The notes below the pieces were generated by a model. It made no database searches. It worked only from the letters and a program-made list of their open reading frames with translations, and was not told the origin of the DNA. A stretch of 35,235 nucleotides of DNA from Sulfurospirillum sp. (GTDB taxonomy: Bacteria > Campylobacterota > Campylobacteria > Campylobacterales > Sulfurospirillaceae), in the NCBI GenBank assembly GCA_021206415.1, contig JAJOKG010000178.1, positions 1 through 35,235 of the forward strand. Direction: 5' to 3'. Position 1 is the stretch's first letter, and each line of letters opens with the position of its first letter. Position numbers and translations under genes: made by a program. This document shows, in pieces, positions 9,609-19,408 of this stretch.

Positions 9609-11696
9609 GAGCTATACGATACCCAATAAACGACAATCCCCATGCAATGAGTGTCGTAAATACAAACAAATAGACCAAATATTTGTAACTTCCACTCTCT
9701 TTAGCAAAAACAATAGAAGCCGCCATACATGGCAAATAAAACATCACAAAAATAATAAACGAAACCGCAGAGGCAAAAGGAATCTCTTTTTGAATCACCT
9801 CAAGCAACCCCTCACTCTCCTCATCGACTTCAGCGCCTAAGGCATACAAAACCCCTAAGGTTGAAACCACTACCTCTTTAGCCGCCAAACCACTCTCTAA
9901 AGCCACCGTCATCTTCCAATCCAACCCAATGGGTGCAAAAAGCCCTTCGGTAGATTTGCCAATCATCGCTAAAAAACTCTTCTCCAAAAGCACTTTGGCT
10001 TGTTCATTTTCAAGACTGACTTTTGCTTCATCACTTTGGGCTAACTCAATTTTTTGCGCATACGCTGCTTCAATTTCGGGATATTTAGGATAATTACTTG
10101 CAAACCAAATCAGCATGGACGCTGCTAAGATAAATGTCCCCGCCTTTTGCAAATACAAAATCGCCTTAATTACCACCGTATGCCAAATAAGCTTTAAAGA
10201 AGGTAAACGGTACTTTGGCATCTCCATAACAAAGGGCTCATCGACTCCCTTAAAAACAAAAAGTTTTAAAAATTTTGCCGCAAGAAGCCCAACAAGTGCC
10301 CCTGCAATATAGATAAGAAAAAGCACATTGCCCGCTTGCTCTTTTGGAAAAAATGCTCCCACAAACAAGACATACACAGGAAGTTTCGCCCCACAACTCA
10401 TAAATCCAATGATAAAAAGTGTGATAAGCCTATCTTTATTATTTTTAAGCGTACGTGCGCTCATGTACGCAGGAACGGAGCATCCAAAACCTGTGACCAA
10501 AGGAATAAAACTCTTTCCATGTAAACCAAAGCGATGAAAAAAACCATCGAGCAAAAACGCAACCCGAGCCATATACCCTGTGGTTTCCAAAAGCGCAATG
10601 CCTAAAAACAAAATAACAATGTTAGGTAAAAACATCACCACAGCACCTACACCAGAAAGTGCGCCATCTGCGAGCAAGGAACCCAAAGCGCCCTCTCCAA
10701 AAATGGTTTTAATATACACACCCAAAGCCACAAAAAACATATCAATCCATTCCATAGGAATAGAACCTAGCTCAAATGTCAGCTGAAACAAACTCCACAT
10801 CAACACAACAAAAATAGGAATCCCAAACACTTTGTGAATTAAAATTGCATCAATTTTTTCAGTCATACTTGATGTTAAACACTTTTTACATGTAAGCGTT
10901 TTCAAGCACCGCACCTTTAGCAAATGCCGCACGCTCTTGTGCAAAAATCTCACTCACATCTTTGCTCTCATGGTGCAAATACAGATGCTCCAACGCCTCT
11001 TTTAAAATCAAAGAGAGTTCCAACCATAAAGGCTCATCTCGCATCTGATGGTATGTTTTAACATCTTGTTCTAAAAGTTTTAAGGCAATATCGCGGTATG
11101 CAACAGCACTTTTATAGCGCTTTTCTTCTAAGAAAAGTACGATTTTTGCGACTTCTTCCTCAACAACATCACTGTAAATTAACTTTGATTTTTCATGGGG
11201 AAATTGGAACATATCAATCGCACGGTTTAAAAGCTTTCCAATGCCCTTCTTCGTTGCCGCAGAAACCTTAACACAAGGAACACCCAAGATGGAGCTTAAC
11301 TGCTCATGGTCAATGCACATCCCCTCTTTTTGCGCTTCATCTATCATATTTAGCGCTACAATCATCTTTTTATCAAGCTCTAACAACTGCGTCGTTAAAA
11401 AAAAGATTGCGCTCCAAATTGGTGGTATCCACGACGTTAATAATCAAATCATACGGCTCATTTTCCAAAAATTCTTTGGTCACTCGCTCATCTTGCGTGT
11501 AGTCATTTAAAGAGTAAGTTCCGGGCAAATCGACAATCTTAATGCTATGCCCTTGCGCTACAAAACGCACCTCAGCTTTTTCAACCGTCACCCCTGAAAA
11601 ATTGCCAACCCTAAGCCTTGCATCTGCAATGGCATTAATCAGCATACTTTTACCCACATTAGGTTGCCCCACTAAGGCAATCACAAACTCTTTCAT
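9598..11696 (-). CDS. feoB: Ferrous iron transport protein B (two frameshifts, ~11397-11404 and ~10900-10912)
   Basis: ALVGQPNVGKSMLINAI G1 motif, VDLPGTYSLNDYTQDE, and the C-terminal permease FIPLVTGFGCSVPAYMSARTL. Single-base deletions in homopolymers join the three ORFs. Confidence 0.92.
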
Positions 11697-11920
11697 ACTC
11701 TTTTTACCTGAATCATTTTTGCTTCTTCATAACGTAAAGCTAAAAGCGTACTTCCCACTTCAACTTCTAACGTACTTTTTGCGATACTGCTTGCTTTCAT
11801 TTTGATCTGACTTCCTTTTCGAAGTCCTAAAGAAAAAAGGCGTTGTTTAAGCTCACCTTGAGCGTCTATTTTACTGACGATGCCCTGCTCGCCTGGATTC
11901 ATTTCCGATAGCATTATCAT
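11693..11920 (-). CDS. feoA: Ferrous iron transport protein A
   Basis: 75 aa SH3-like FeoA, overlapping the feoB start by 4 nt. Confidence 0.88.
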   Translation of the reverse strand: MIMLSEMNPGEQGIVSKIDAQGELKQRLFSLGLRKGSQIKMKASSIAKSTLEVEVGSTLLALRYEEAKMIQVKRV

Positions 11921-11933
11921 CTCTGTTCCTAAT

Positions 11934-11948
11934 TGATAGTTATCATCA
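11934..11948 (-). promoter_or_regulatory. Fur-box-like site upstream of feoA
   Basis: TGATAGTTATCATCA closely matches TGATAATnATTATCA, 13 bp upstream of the feoA start. Confidence 0.5.
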
Positions 11949-12021
11949 AGATAATAGATTAATTTGTGTTAAAAGCATATTAATGTAGAATAAAATCACT
12001 TTATAAGAGAAGGTCAATCCA

Positions 12022-12894
12022 ATGAAAACAGCGCTTATCCAACACGCCATTCAAGGCTCTGCCAAAGAAACAATTGCTAAAACCGTTTCACTCATTCAAC
12101 ACGCTTCAAGCCAAGGCGCAGAGCTTGTCGTACTCCAAGAACTCCACCAAGACCGCTACTTTTGCATTAACGAAGATGTAGCGTGTTTTGAGCTTGCGAG
12201 CAACTGGGAGAGCGACATCGCCTTTTGGTCAGGCATCGCCAAAGAAAACAACGTCGTTTTAGTCACCTCACTTTTTGAAAAACGCTCCGCAGGACTCTAC
12301 CATAACACCGCCGTCGTCTTTGAAAAAGATGGCACGGTAGCTGGCAAATACCGCAAAATGCACATCCCTGATGATCCAGGATTTTACGAAAAATTCTACT
12401 TCACCCCCGGCGATATGGGCTACAATCCTATCCAAACCAGTGTCGGCAAACTAGGCGTTTTAATCTGTTGGGATCAATGGTACCCCGAAGCCGCTAGGTT
12501 AATGGCGCTCAAAGGTGCTGAAATGCTCATCTATCCAACAGCAATTGGCTGGTTTGACGAAGACGCCGAAGATGAAAAAAGAAGACAATGTGATGCATGG
12601 GAAACCGTGCAACGAGGACACGCCATCGCAAATGGACTGCCGCTCATCAGCGTCAACCGCATCGGCAAAGAAGCGGACAATCACGGCGTACTGGATGGCA
12701 TTCGTTTTTGGGGCAACTCCTTTGTCGCAGGTCCTCAAGGCGAAATCATCGTACGTGCAAGCCACGATAAAGAAGAAGTCATCATCGTCGATGTGGACCT
12801 ACAAAGAGGCGAACACGTACGACGCATCTGGCCATTTTTACGTGATAGAAGAATCGAGACTTATGGAGATTTGACGAAACGATTTATCGATTGA
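12022..12894 (+). CDS. aguB: N-carbamoylputrescine amidase (nitrilase family)
   Basis: E-K-C triad contexts: LQELHQDRYF, YRKMHIPDDPGFYEKFYF, GVLICWDQWYPEAARL. Confidence 0.93.
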   Translation: MKTALIQHAIQGSAKETIAKTVSLIQHASSQGAELVVLQELHQDRYFCINEDVACFELASNWESDIAFWSGIAKENNVVLVTSLFEKRSAGLYHNTAVVFEKDGTVAGKYRKMHIPDDPGFYEKFYFTPGDMGYNPIQTSVGKLGVLICWDQWYPEAARLMALKGAEMLIYPTAIGWFDEDAEDEKRRQCDAWETVQRGHAIANGLPLISVNRIGKEADNHGVLDGIRFWGNSFVAGPQGEIIVRASHDKEEVIIVDVDLQRGEHVRRIWPFLRDRRIETYGDLTKRFID

Positions 12895-12900
12895 AACCTT

Positions 12901-12912
12901 TTTACATGTAAA
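12901..12912. repeat. Palindrome TTTACATGTAAA (exact copy 6)
   Basis: Convergent intergenic region after aguB. Confidence 0.95.
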
Positions 12913-12922
12913 GATTCAAAGC

Positions 12923-12934
12923 TTTACATGTAAA
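12923..12934. repeat. Palindrome TTTACATGTAAA (exact copy 7)
   Basis: 22 bp from copy 6. Confidence 0.95.
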
Positions 12935-12942
12935 GATAAAAC

Positions 12943-13159
12943 CTACGCCAACTTTCGCTTATGCGTGTATTCGCTGATATGTTTTTGCAGGGTATCGAGT
13001 GCGTTTAAAAGGTTAAAAGAGGTATCGTTAGTGTGAATTTTGTCTTTGATGTATTGCACTTCGTTTTCCAAATCAACTTGTGTTTTTGCGTCTTCGTACA
13101 TAGAGACAAATTCAGCATCATTCATATAGCTTTTTTTTTAGTTTTTCATAGTTACTCAT
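12943..13159 (-). CDS. Putative antitoxin downstream of a HigB/Gp49-like toxin (one frameshift in A9 run)
   Basis: Removing one base from the 9-nt run restores MSNYEKLKKSYMNDAEFVSMYEDAKTQVDLENEVQYIKDKIHTNDTSFNLLNALDTLQKHISEYTHKRKLA; its ATG overlaps the toxin stop. Confidence 0.55.
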
Positions 13160-13509
13160 ATGCCATCCTTTCATTGTATTGTCTCCGTAGCTCTTTGGCT
13201 TTTGCGATTTCAGAGCTAGGAGTTTTTTTGCTTTTTTTTCACAAAGCCATGCGTGATAATAATCTTTTGACCGCTTACATAATAGTATAAATTCCGAACT
13301 ATCTTATTGGGTAAACTCACTCGCATCTCAAAAATGCCCTCATCTAGCTTTTTAGATAGATTTTCACCGACAGGCAAAGAGGCATTTTTAAGTTCAATAA
13401 ATTTATCAATCGAAGCAAAAACCTTTGCCACTTCATTTTTTTCCAAAGTAGCAATAAACTCTGCAAATGGTTTTTTGGTGTCAAGTTCGACAAATTCAAC
13501 GGTGTACAT
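13152..13509 (-). CDS. Phage-derived Gp49-like / HigB (RelE superfamily) toxin (one frameshift in A8 run)
   Basis: LSKKLDEGIFEMRVSLPNKIVRNLYYYVSGQKIIITHGFVKK. Removing one base gives the tail SKKTPSSEIAKAKELRRQYNERMAYE, typical of the family. Confidence 0.8.
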
Positions 13510-13539
13510 GAAAATATTATAGCAGAAGTTTATTTGGTT

Positions 13540-14136
13540 TTATGCTCTAAACGCTTTACATGTAAAGCTATTTTCATACGTTTTAAAGTACCACATCAAG
13601 GCAAACATCAAGCCTGGTGTGGTAGCGATGCTCTCATCAAACATAAAATTTAGTGTCTCTTCACGTTTGAGGTAGATGACTTCAATGTTTTCATTCTCTA
13701 TGCCACCACCTTCACTGACTTTCATGCTCTCATCTAGCACGGCGTAGTAGAGCGTTTGTCTGCCACCCGCAAAGCCAACAGCGGTGTAAAACGAAGAGAT
13801 TTTTTCTAATTTTTCAAGCGGAACATCATAGCCCGTCTCTTCGATAATCTCCTCTTTGGCAATCTCAATCAAGCTCTTCTCTTTATCGACAATACCCGCA
13901 CACAACTCGTAGGTAAATCCCTCTTGATTTTTGAGGTAAATGGAAGGGCGAAACTGTTTAACGAAAACGAAACTATCCAAAGTTTTATGGTACAAAAGAA
14001 TTGCAACACTATCGTGCGTATCGACCAAATCCCAGCGTTTCTCCACGTCATTGTGCACGTAGTACATGCTTTTTGGCTTAATATAAACCGATGAAACACA
14101 CTCCTCGATTCTTAGCACTTCAATGGTGTGTTCCAT
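13540..14136 (-). CDS. NUDIX hydrolase (ADP-ribose pyrophosphatase-like)
   Basis: Nudix box-like GIVDKEKSLIEIAKEEIIEETGY. Confidence 0.88.
   Translation of the reverse strand: MEHTIEVLRIEECVSSVYIKPKSMYYVHNDVEKRWDLVDTHDSVAILLYHKTLDSFVFVKQFRPSIYLKNQEGFTYELCAGIVDKEKSLIEIAKEEIIEETGYDVPLEKLEKISSFYTAVGFAGGRQTLYYAVLDESMKVSEGGGIENENIEVIYLKREETLNFMFDESIATTPGLMFALMWYFKTYENSFTCKAFRA
13555..13566. repeat. Palindrome TTTACATGTAAA (exact copy 8)
   Basis: 3' end of the NUDIX gene (FTCKAFRA*), extended to GCTTTACATGTAAAGC. Confidence 0.95.
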
Positions 14137-14139
14137 TCC

Positions 14140-15103
14140 CTAAATCCACCCTTTTTTCTTAAAAATTGCTATCGGCGTAATCGCAGAAATCACCATAAGT
14201 GCGAGTGAAAACGCATACCCATAACTCCAATCAAGCTCAGGCAAAATCTTAAAGTTCATCCCATAGATACTTGCAATGAGGGTGGGAGGAAGAAAGATGA
14301 CATTAACAATGGTAAAGATTTTGATAACTTTATTTTGCTCAATGCTCAAAACACCCACGAAGATATTTTGCAAGTAGTCCAGCCTCTCAAAATTAAACTC
14401 GGTGTAATCAATCAAGGACTTAATATCCTTAAGCATAATCACAATATCCCCACGAAGTGAGCTATCATCGTACTTATTTGACTTTAAAAAGGAGGTTAAA
14501 ATACGCTGTTTATCCATCAAGTTTTCACGGATATTCATATTTAAATCTTCAAAAGAAGAGATTTTTTCCAAGATTTCCTCATCGTTGTTCGCATAGTCTG
14601 TAAAAACGTGTTTGCGAAGACGGGTAATGTCTTTTGAAAGCTTCTCGATAATATCCGCATCGGCGTCAATACGAATATCTAAAAGCTGTGAAAAGATGTA
14701 ATAGCCATTTTTAAACTCACGAGGTGCATAAAAAAAAACGCTTACTAAACTCTTCAAACGCACGAAGCTCTTTATAACGAATGGAGATCAGTAAATTACC
14801 TTGTAAAATAAACGAAACCGTTTCATTGTGCGCACCGTCTTCATGCGTAATTAAGAAGAAGCTGTTAATCTCTATCTTCTTATCTTCTTCCCAATAACGT
14901 GAAGATATCTCAATTTCTTCACTCTCTTGTTTGGTTGGGAAATCTATCCCAAACGTCTCTTCCACAAAACTAATCTCAGTATGAGTTGGCAAAAGCATAT
15001 CAAGCCATACGACTTTATCTTTTTTGTCCTCATTTTCATAAAAATCATTAAAATCGGTAATAACCTCTAATTTGTTGCTGTTTTTAAAGAAACATCGTAT
15101 CAT
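14140..15103 (-). CDS. corA: CorA-family magnesium/divalent cation transporter (one frameshift near 14730-14738)
   Basis: C-terminal IYGMNFKILPELDWSYGYAFSLALM (GMN motif). Removing one base from a 9-nt run gives KRFFYAPREFKNGYY. Confidence 0.88.
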
Positions 15104-15143
15104 GAAAGACTCTTTATTTGAGATTTTTTAACATAATCTAAAT

Positions 15144-16320
15144 TTAACTGTTGCTTTTTTCTAAACTATAAAAACCATTAAAGTCTTCTTCTTTAAAAGG
15201 TTCTTCATGACTTTGCAAAGCAACGTGAACTTGCGCTTTTAAGTCCTCTGTGTAACTCAAAAATGCCTTAAGTTCTTTCCCGCCCAATGCGCTTTTTGCT
15301 ACTTTAACGACACTTGCAGGGTTAATCGCCACATTGCTTCGATACAAACCAAAATGCAAATGCGGTCCCGTACTCATCCCTGTGTTACCGACATAACCAA
15401 TGACTTGATTTTGTTTCACACGCTGTCCACCACGAATGCCTTTTGCAAAGCCATTAAGATGCGCATAAAGCGTTTTATAGCTACCATCATGACTCACTTC
15501 AATCGTTTTGCCATAGCCACCTTTTGTTCCTACAAAAATAACTTTACCATTACCTGCCGAACGAACAGGCGTTCCTGTAGGTGCAGCATAATCAATACCT
15601 AAATGTGCACGGTATTTTTTTAAAACAGGATGCCAGCGTTTTTGCGTAAACACCGAAGAGATACGGGTGTAATTAACAGGTTTAGTTAATAAAAAGTTAT
15701 CTAACTCTTCGCCTTTTTGGTTGTAATAGTTCTCGTTGTAATAAAAAATATAATTTTCTCTTTTGGCAGTTTCAAGCATAGACACATCTATTTTTATAGA
15801 ACCAAAAGATTTGCCAAGACGTCGTTTTTGTTGGAATAAAAGCACTAGTTTATCACCCTTTTGCAAACTACGAAGATTCACACCCCCTTTAAACGATTGG
15901 GCAAATTCATTGGCTAATCCATGATTATTGGTCGCTTTAAGAATGTCTACATAAGGAGAATGATCAATTTCAATAGCAACAGAACGTTTCTCTTCTTGAA
16001 AAACAATAGGGGTAATTTCCATGACAAATTCATTATTAACTTTTTTTAAGGTGCATCTGTAACTCTTCCCCAATAGGAATCAGCACTTGTTCAAGTTGAT
16101 TCTCTTCACTCTTTAAAACCTGATACTTAACCCCTGCTACAATTTCAGCAGCCAACTCTTGTTCTTCTTTATCTAAAGTGTAGTAAATACTAAGTGGTAA
16201 ATTGTTTTTTTCTAAAAAAGTAAGAAAGGTTTCGCCTTTTGGCCATTTTAGTTCTTCAAGATAGGATGCACTTAAAAACGAAACAAAAATCATCCATAAA
16301 GATACCCATTTTATCATCAC
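15144..16320 (-). CDS. M23 family zinc metallopeptidase, Csd3/Pgp3-like peptidoglycan endopeptidase (one frameshift near 16041-16047)
   Basis: HLGIDYAAPTGTPVRSAGNG, KTLYAHLNGF and STGPHLHFGLY (HxH). Removing one A joins ...GEELQMHLKK to VNNEFVMEITP. N-terminal signal sequence present. Confidence 0.85.
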
Positions 16321-16477
16321 ACACCCCCCTCAAAAGTGCTTGATTTTATCTTAAAAAATCTTACAAAATACCTAAAAGCCCTCCTTGATAGAAAAATAAG
16401 TTTTTTTAAAACAGTTATAGATATAATCATCCCACTATAAAATCATAAAGGGTTTCAACCCCCTTAAGGAGTCCCCG

Positions 16478-17197
16478 TTGAAGAAATTATGCTTGCTTTT
16501 TTGTCTGCTACTGTTTAGCGCTTTTGCTCACGCACAAACACCTTTTTTGGAGTATAAAACACCTGTGTTAGATGCCAATGAAAAACAGCTTATCGTTGCT
16601 GATTCACCCTCTTTTGTTTTAGGTGCAAGTGGTATTGTAAAACACAAATTTGATGATAAAACTTCAAGTATTATTGCACGTGTTGATGTCATCAGTAAAG
16701 ATGGAAATCATGCAACATTGCGTATTGAAAAATTTGAGATGCTTGCACAAACTGCTTTTCCTCAATCAGGTATTCTTCCTGTTAAAGGGGATGAAGTCAC
16801 ACTTAATTACCTTTATGATAGAGCCCTTATTGTTGTGCCTAATCAAGAAACCTACAAAAGTATTACGAAAAGTTACCCTTCTATAACATGGGTACATCCT
16901 GATTTGGTTGCAGCATATTTATCAAAAATTTATCGCCCAAATCCTGATAAAAAACTCTTTCAAGAAATCTGCTATCAAAATACAGCTTCTCTTGTTTTCT
17001 TTGCCATTAAAGACAAAGGTTATTTTGTAGATTGCAATAATTTTAACACCATCCAAACTATTCCATTAAAGCAAAGCGATGAGACTCAACTTCCTTTTTA
17101 CTCTCGTATTAAAACAGTTGAAAGTTCATGGTTTAGCTGGGGAAGTTCAGAAATCAAAGATTACAACACTTACTACACTTCATTGATTGGAAAATAA
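16478..17197 (+). CDS. Hypothetical exported protein
   Basis: TTG start preceded by aagga; signal peptide MKKLCLLFCLLLFSAFAHA. Confidence 0.75.
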   Translation: MKKLCLLFCLLLFSAFAHAQTPFLEYKTPVLDANEKQLIVADSPSFVLGASGIVKHKFDDKTSSIIARVDVISKDGNHATLRIEKFEMLAQTAFPQSGILPVKGDEVTLNYLYDRALIVVPNQETYKSITKSYPSITWVHPDLVAAYLSKIYRPNPDKKLFQEICYQNTASLVFFAIKDKGYFVDCNNFNTIQTIPLKQSDETQLPFYSRIKTVESSWFSWGSSEIKDYNTYYTSLIGK

Positions 17198-17201
17198 GAC
17201 A

Positions 17202-18581
17202 ATGGAAAAAAAGCATATTGATTATTTTAAAAGTTTTTTAGGCGCTGAAAATGTTTACGATGACAAAGCCCATTTGATTGCATACTGTTACGATGCAACC
17301 CGTACACGCTATGAGCCAGATGCAGTGCTTTTTCCTCGTGATGAAAACGATATCAGTGCTATCTTAAAATACTGCAATGAACACCGCATTATCATCACAC
17401 CTCGTGGGGCTGGTAGTGGTTTTACCGGAGGATCACTGCCTGCTAATGGTGGCGTTATCTTAGCGTTTGAAAAGCACATGAACAAAATCCTTGAGATTGA
17501 TATGGAAAATATGGTCGCCGTGGTTCAACCAGGTGTCATTAATATGGCGTTGCAAAAAGCTGTCGAAGCCCAAGGACTTTTTTACCCACCTGATCCTGCC
17601 AGTGAAGAGTACTCAACCATCGGTGGCAATGTCAGCGAAAATGCTGGTGGTATGCGAGCCGCCAAATATGGTATTACAAAAGATTACGTTATGGCGCTTC
17701 GTGCAGTGCTTCCAAGCGGTGAGATTATTCGTGCGGGAAAACGTACCATTAAAGATGTCGCAGGTTATAACATTGCGGGAATTCTCATTGCCAGTGAGGG
17801 AACGTTAGCCATCATTACAGAGATTACCCTTAAACTCATTGCAAAGCCTAAAATGTCACAAACAGCCATGGGCATTTTCCCTAGTGTTGAGGATGCGATG
17901 AATGCGGTCTATAAAACCATGGCAGCAGGTGTCACTCCTGTGGCAATGGAATTTTTAGACAACCTTTCCATTCAAGCGGTTGAGCAAAAGTACAACAAAG
18001 GCTTGCCAAAAGATGCAGGGGCTATTTTAATTACCGATGTGGATGGTAACACGCAAGAAGAGCTCACCAAACAGCTTGATGTCATTGAAAAAGCCTTTGA
18101 GCAAAACGGAGGAAGTGGTTTTAAACGAGCGCAAAATGCCGAAGAGTCGAAAAATCTTTGGTTTGCAAGACGTAATGCAAGTCAATGTATCAACATTTAC
18201 GGCAGTAAAAAACTGAACGAAGATATCACCGTACCTCGTAGCAAACTCCCAGCCCTACTCAAAGCCATTGGCGAGATTTCTAAAAAATACAACGTCGTAG
18301 TGCCCTGCTTTGGACATACAGGCGATGGCAATGTCCATACCAACGTCATGGTCGATGGAAACGATGCCAAACAGCTTGAAATCGGGCACATTGCTATTGA
18401 AGAGATTTTTAAAGCAACTGTGGAGCTGGGTGGAACCCTTAGCGGTGAACACGGCATAGGACTCAGTAAAGCGCCTTTTATGCACTTAGCGTTCAGTGAC
18501 GCTGAGATGGAACTTTTCCGTTCGATTAAAAAAGCCTTTGATCCCAATAACATTTTAAATCCCTCTAAAATGGGACTTTAA
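17202..18581 (+). CDS. glcD: FAD-linked oxidase, glycolate oxidase subunit GlcD-like
   Basis: PRGAGSGFTGGSLPANGG, IGGNVSENAGGMRAAKYGITKDYV, GHTGDGNVHTN, LSGEHGIGLSK. ATG at 17202 preferred over the TTG at 17187. Confidence 0.88.
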   Translation: MEKKHIDYFKSFLGAENVYDDKAHLIAYCYDATRTRYEPDAVLFPRDENDISAILKYCNEHRIIITPRGAGSGFTGGSLPANGGVILAFEKHMNKILEIDMENMVAVVQPGVINMALQKAVEAQGLFYPPDPASEEYSTIGGNVSENAGGMRAAKYGITKDYVMALRAVLPSGEIIRAGKRTIKDVAGYNIAGILIASEGTLAIITEITLKLIAKPKMSQTAMGIFPSVEDAMNAVYKTMAAGVTPVAMEFLDNLSIQAVEQKYNKGLPKDAGAILITDVDGNTQEELTKQLDVIEKAFEQNGGSGFKRAQNAEESKNLWFARRNASQCINIYGSKKLNEDITVPRSKLPALLKAIGEISKKYNVVVPCFGHTGDGNVHTNVMVDGNDAKQLEIGHIAIEEIFKATVELGGTLSGEHGIGLSKAPFMHLAFSDAEMELFRSIKKAFDPNNILNPSKMGL

Positions 18582-19408
18582 GTGTTAAGTGCGAAAAATT
18601 GTGTGGAATTTTTCAAGAAGTTAAGAGACGTAGAACTTGCACACTACGCCTCTTCGCTTAGTTTTCACACAATTTTATCGCTCATTCCTATTTTACTGAT
18701 TACCTTTAGCCTTTTTACCAAACTGCCACTCTTTGAAGTTTATTATGAAAAATTGCAAAGTTTCATCTTTAGCTCGCTTATTCCCACTCAGCAAGATATT
18801 ATGATTCACTACTTGCATGATTTTATGGCCAATACAGGCAATATGGGCGTTGTAGGACTCATTTTTGTGCTTTACATTTCCATTATGTTTTTTTTGGATT
18901 ACGAAAAAATTGTCAGTCAAAATCTTTGAAACAAAAAACTCGCAGTTTTTTGGGAAGCGCTTTCAACCTATTGGACGATGGTAACCCTTATGCCTTTGGG
19001 GCTGATTATCTTTTTTTTACAGCTCAGCGACCATACAAATGTTTTTAGAAAAAACACCTGTTACGAGTGCGATTAATTTTGTACAGTTTACGCCCTATTT
19101 TTATTATTTGGCTTCTTATTTTTGTCATGTATGTTGTCTCTGCCAAGACAAAAATTCACCTCAAAAGTGCCCTACTCTCCTCCTTCGTCGCTTCGCTGTG
19201 TTGGTATATTTCTAAAAATCTTTTTGTCTATTATGTGAGTTATAACAAAACCTATTTAAGTATTTATGGCTCTTTTAGTATTTTACTCTTCTTCTTTTTA
19301 TGGATTTATCTCTCATGGTTTATCTATCTCTACGGCTTAAAACTCTGCTTTTTACTCAATGAAAAAGAGAGCGCAAAACGAGAAAATCAAACACCCATAG
19401 AGGGCTAG
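18582..19408 (+). pseudogene. YihY/BrkB (UPF0761) family membrane protein with about five apparent frameshifts
   Basis: LRDVELAHYASSLSFHTILSLIPILL, then in other frames VSQIFETKTRSFWEALSTYWTMVTLMPLGLIIFFLQLSD, LEKTPVTSAINFVQFTPYFIIWLLIF and VSYNKTYLSIYGSFSILLFFFLWIYLSWFIYLYG. Confidence 0.75.
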
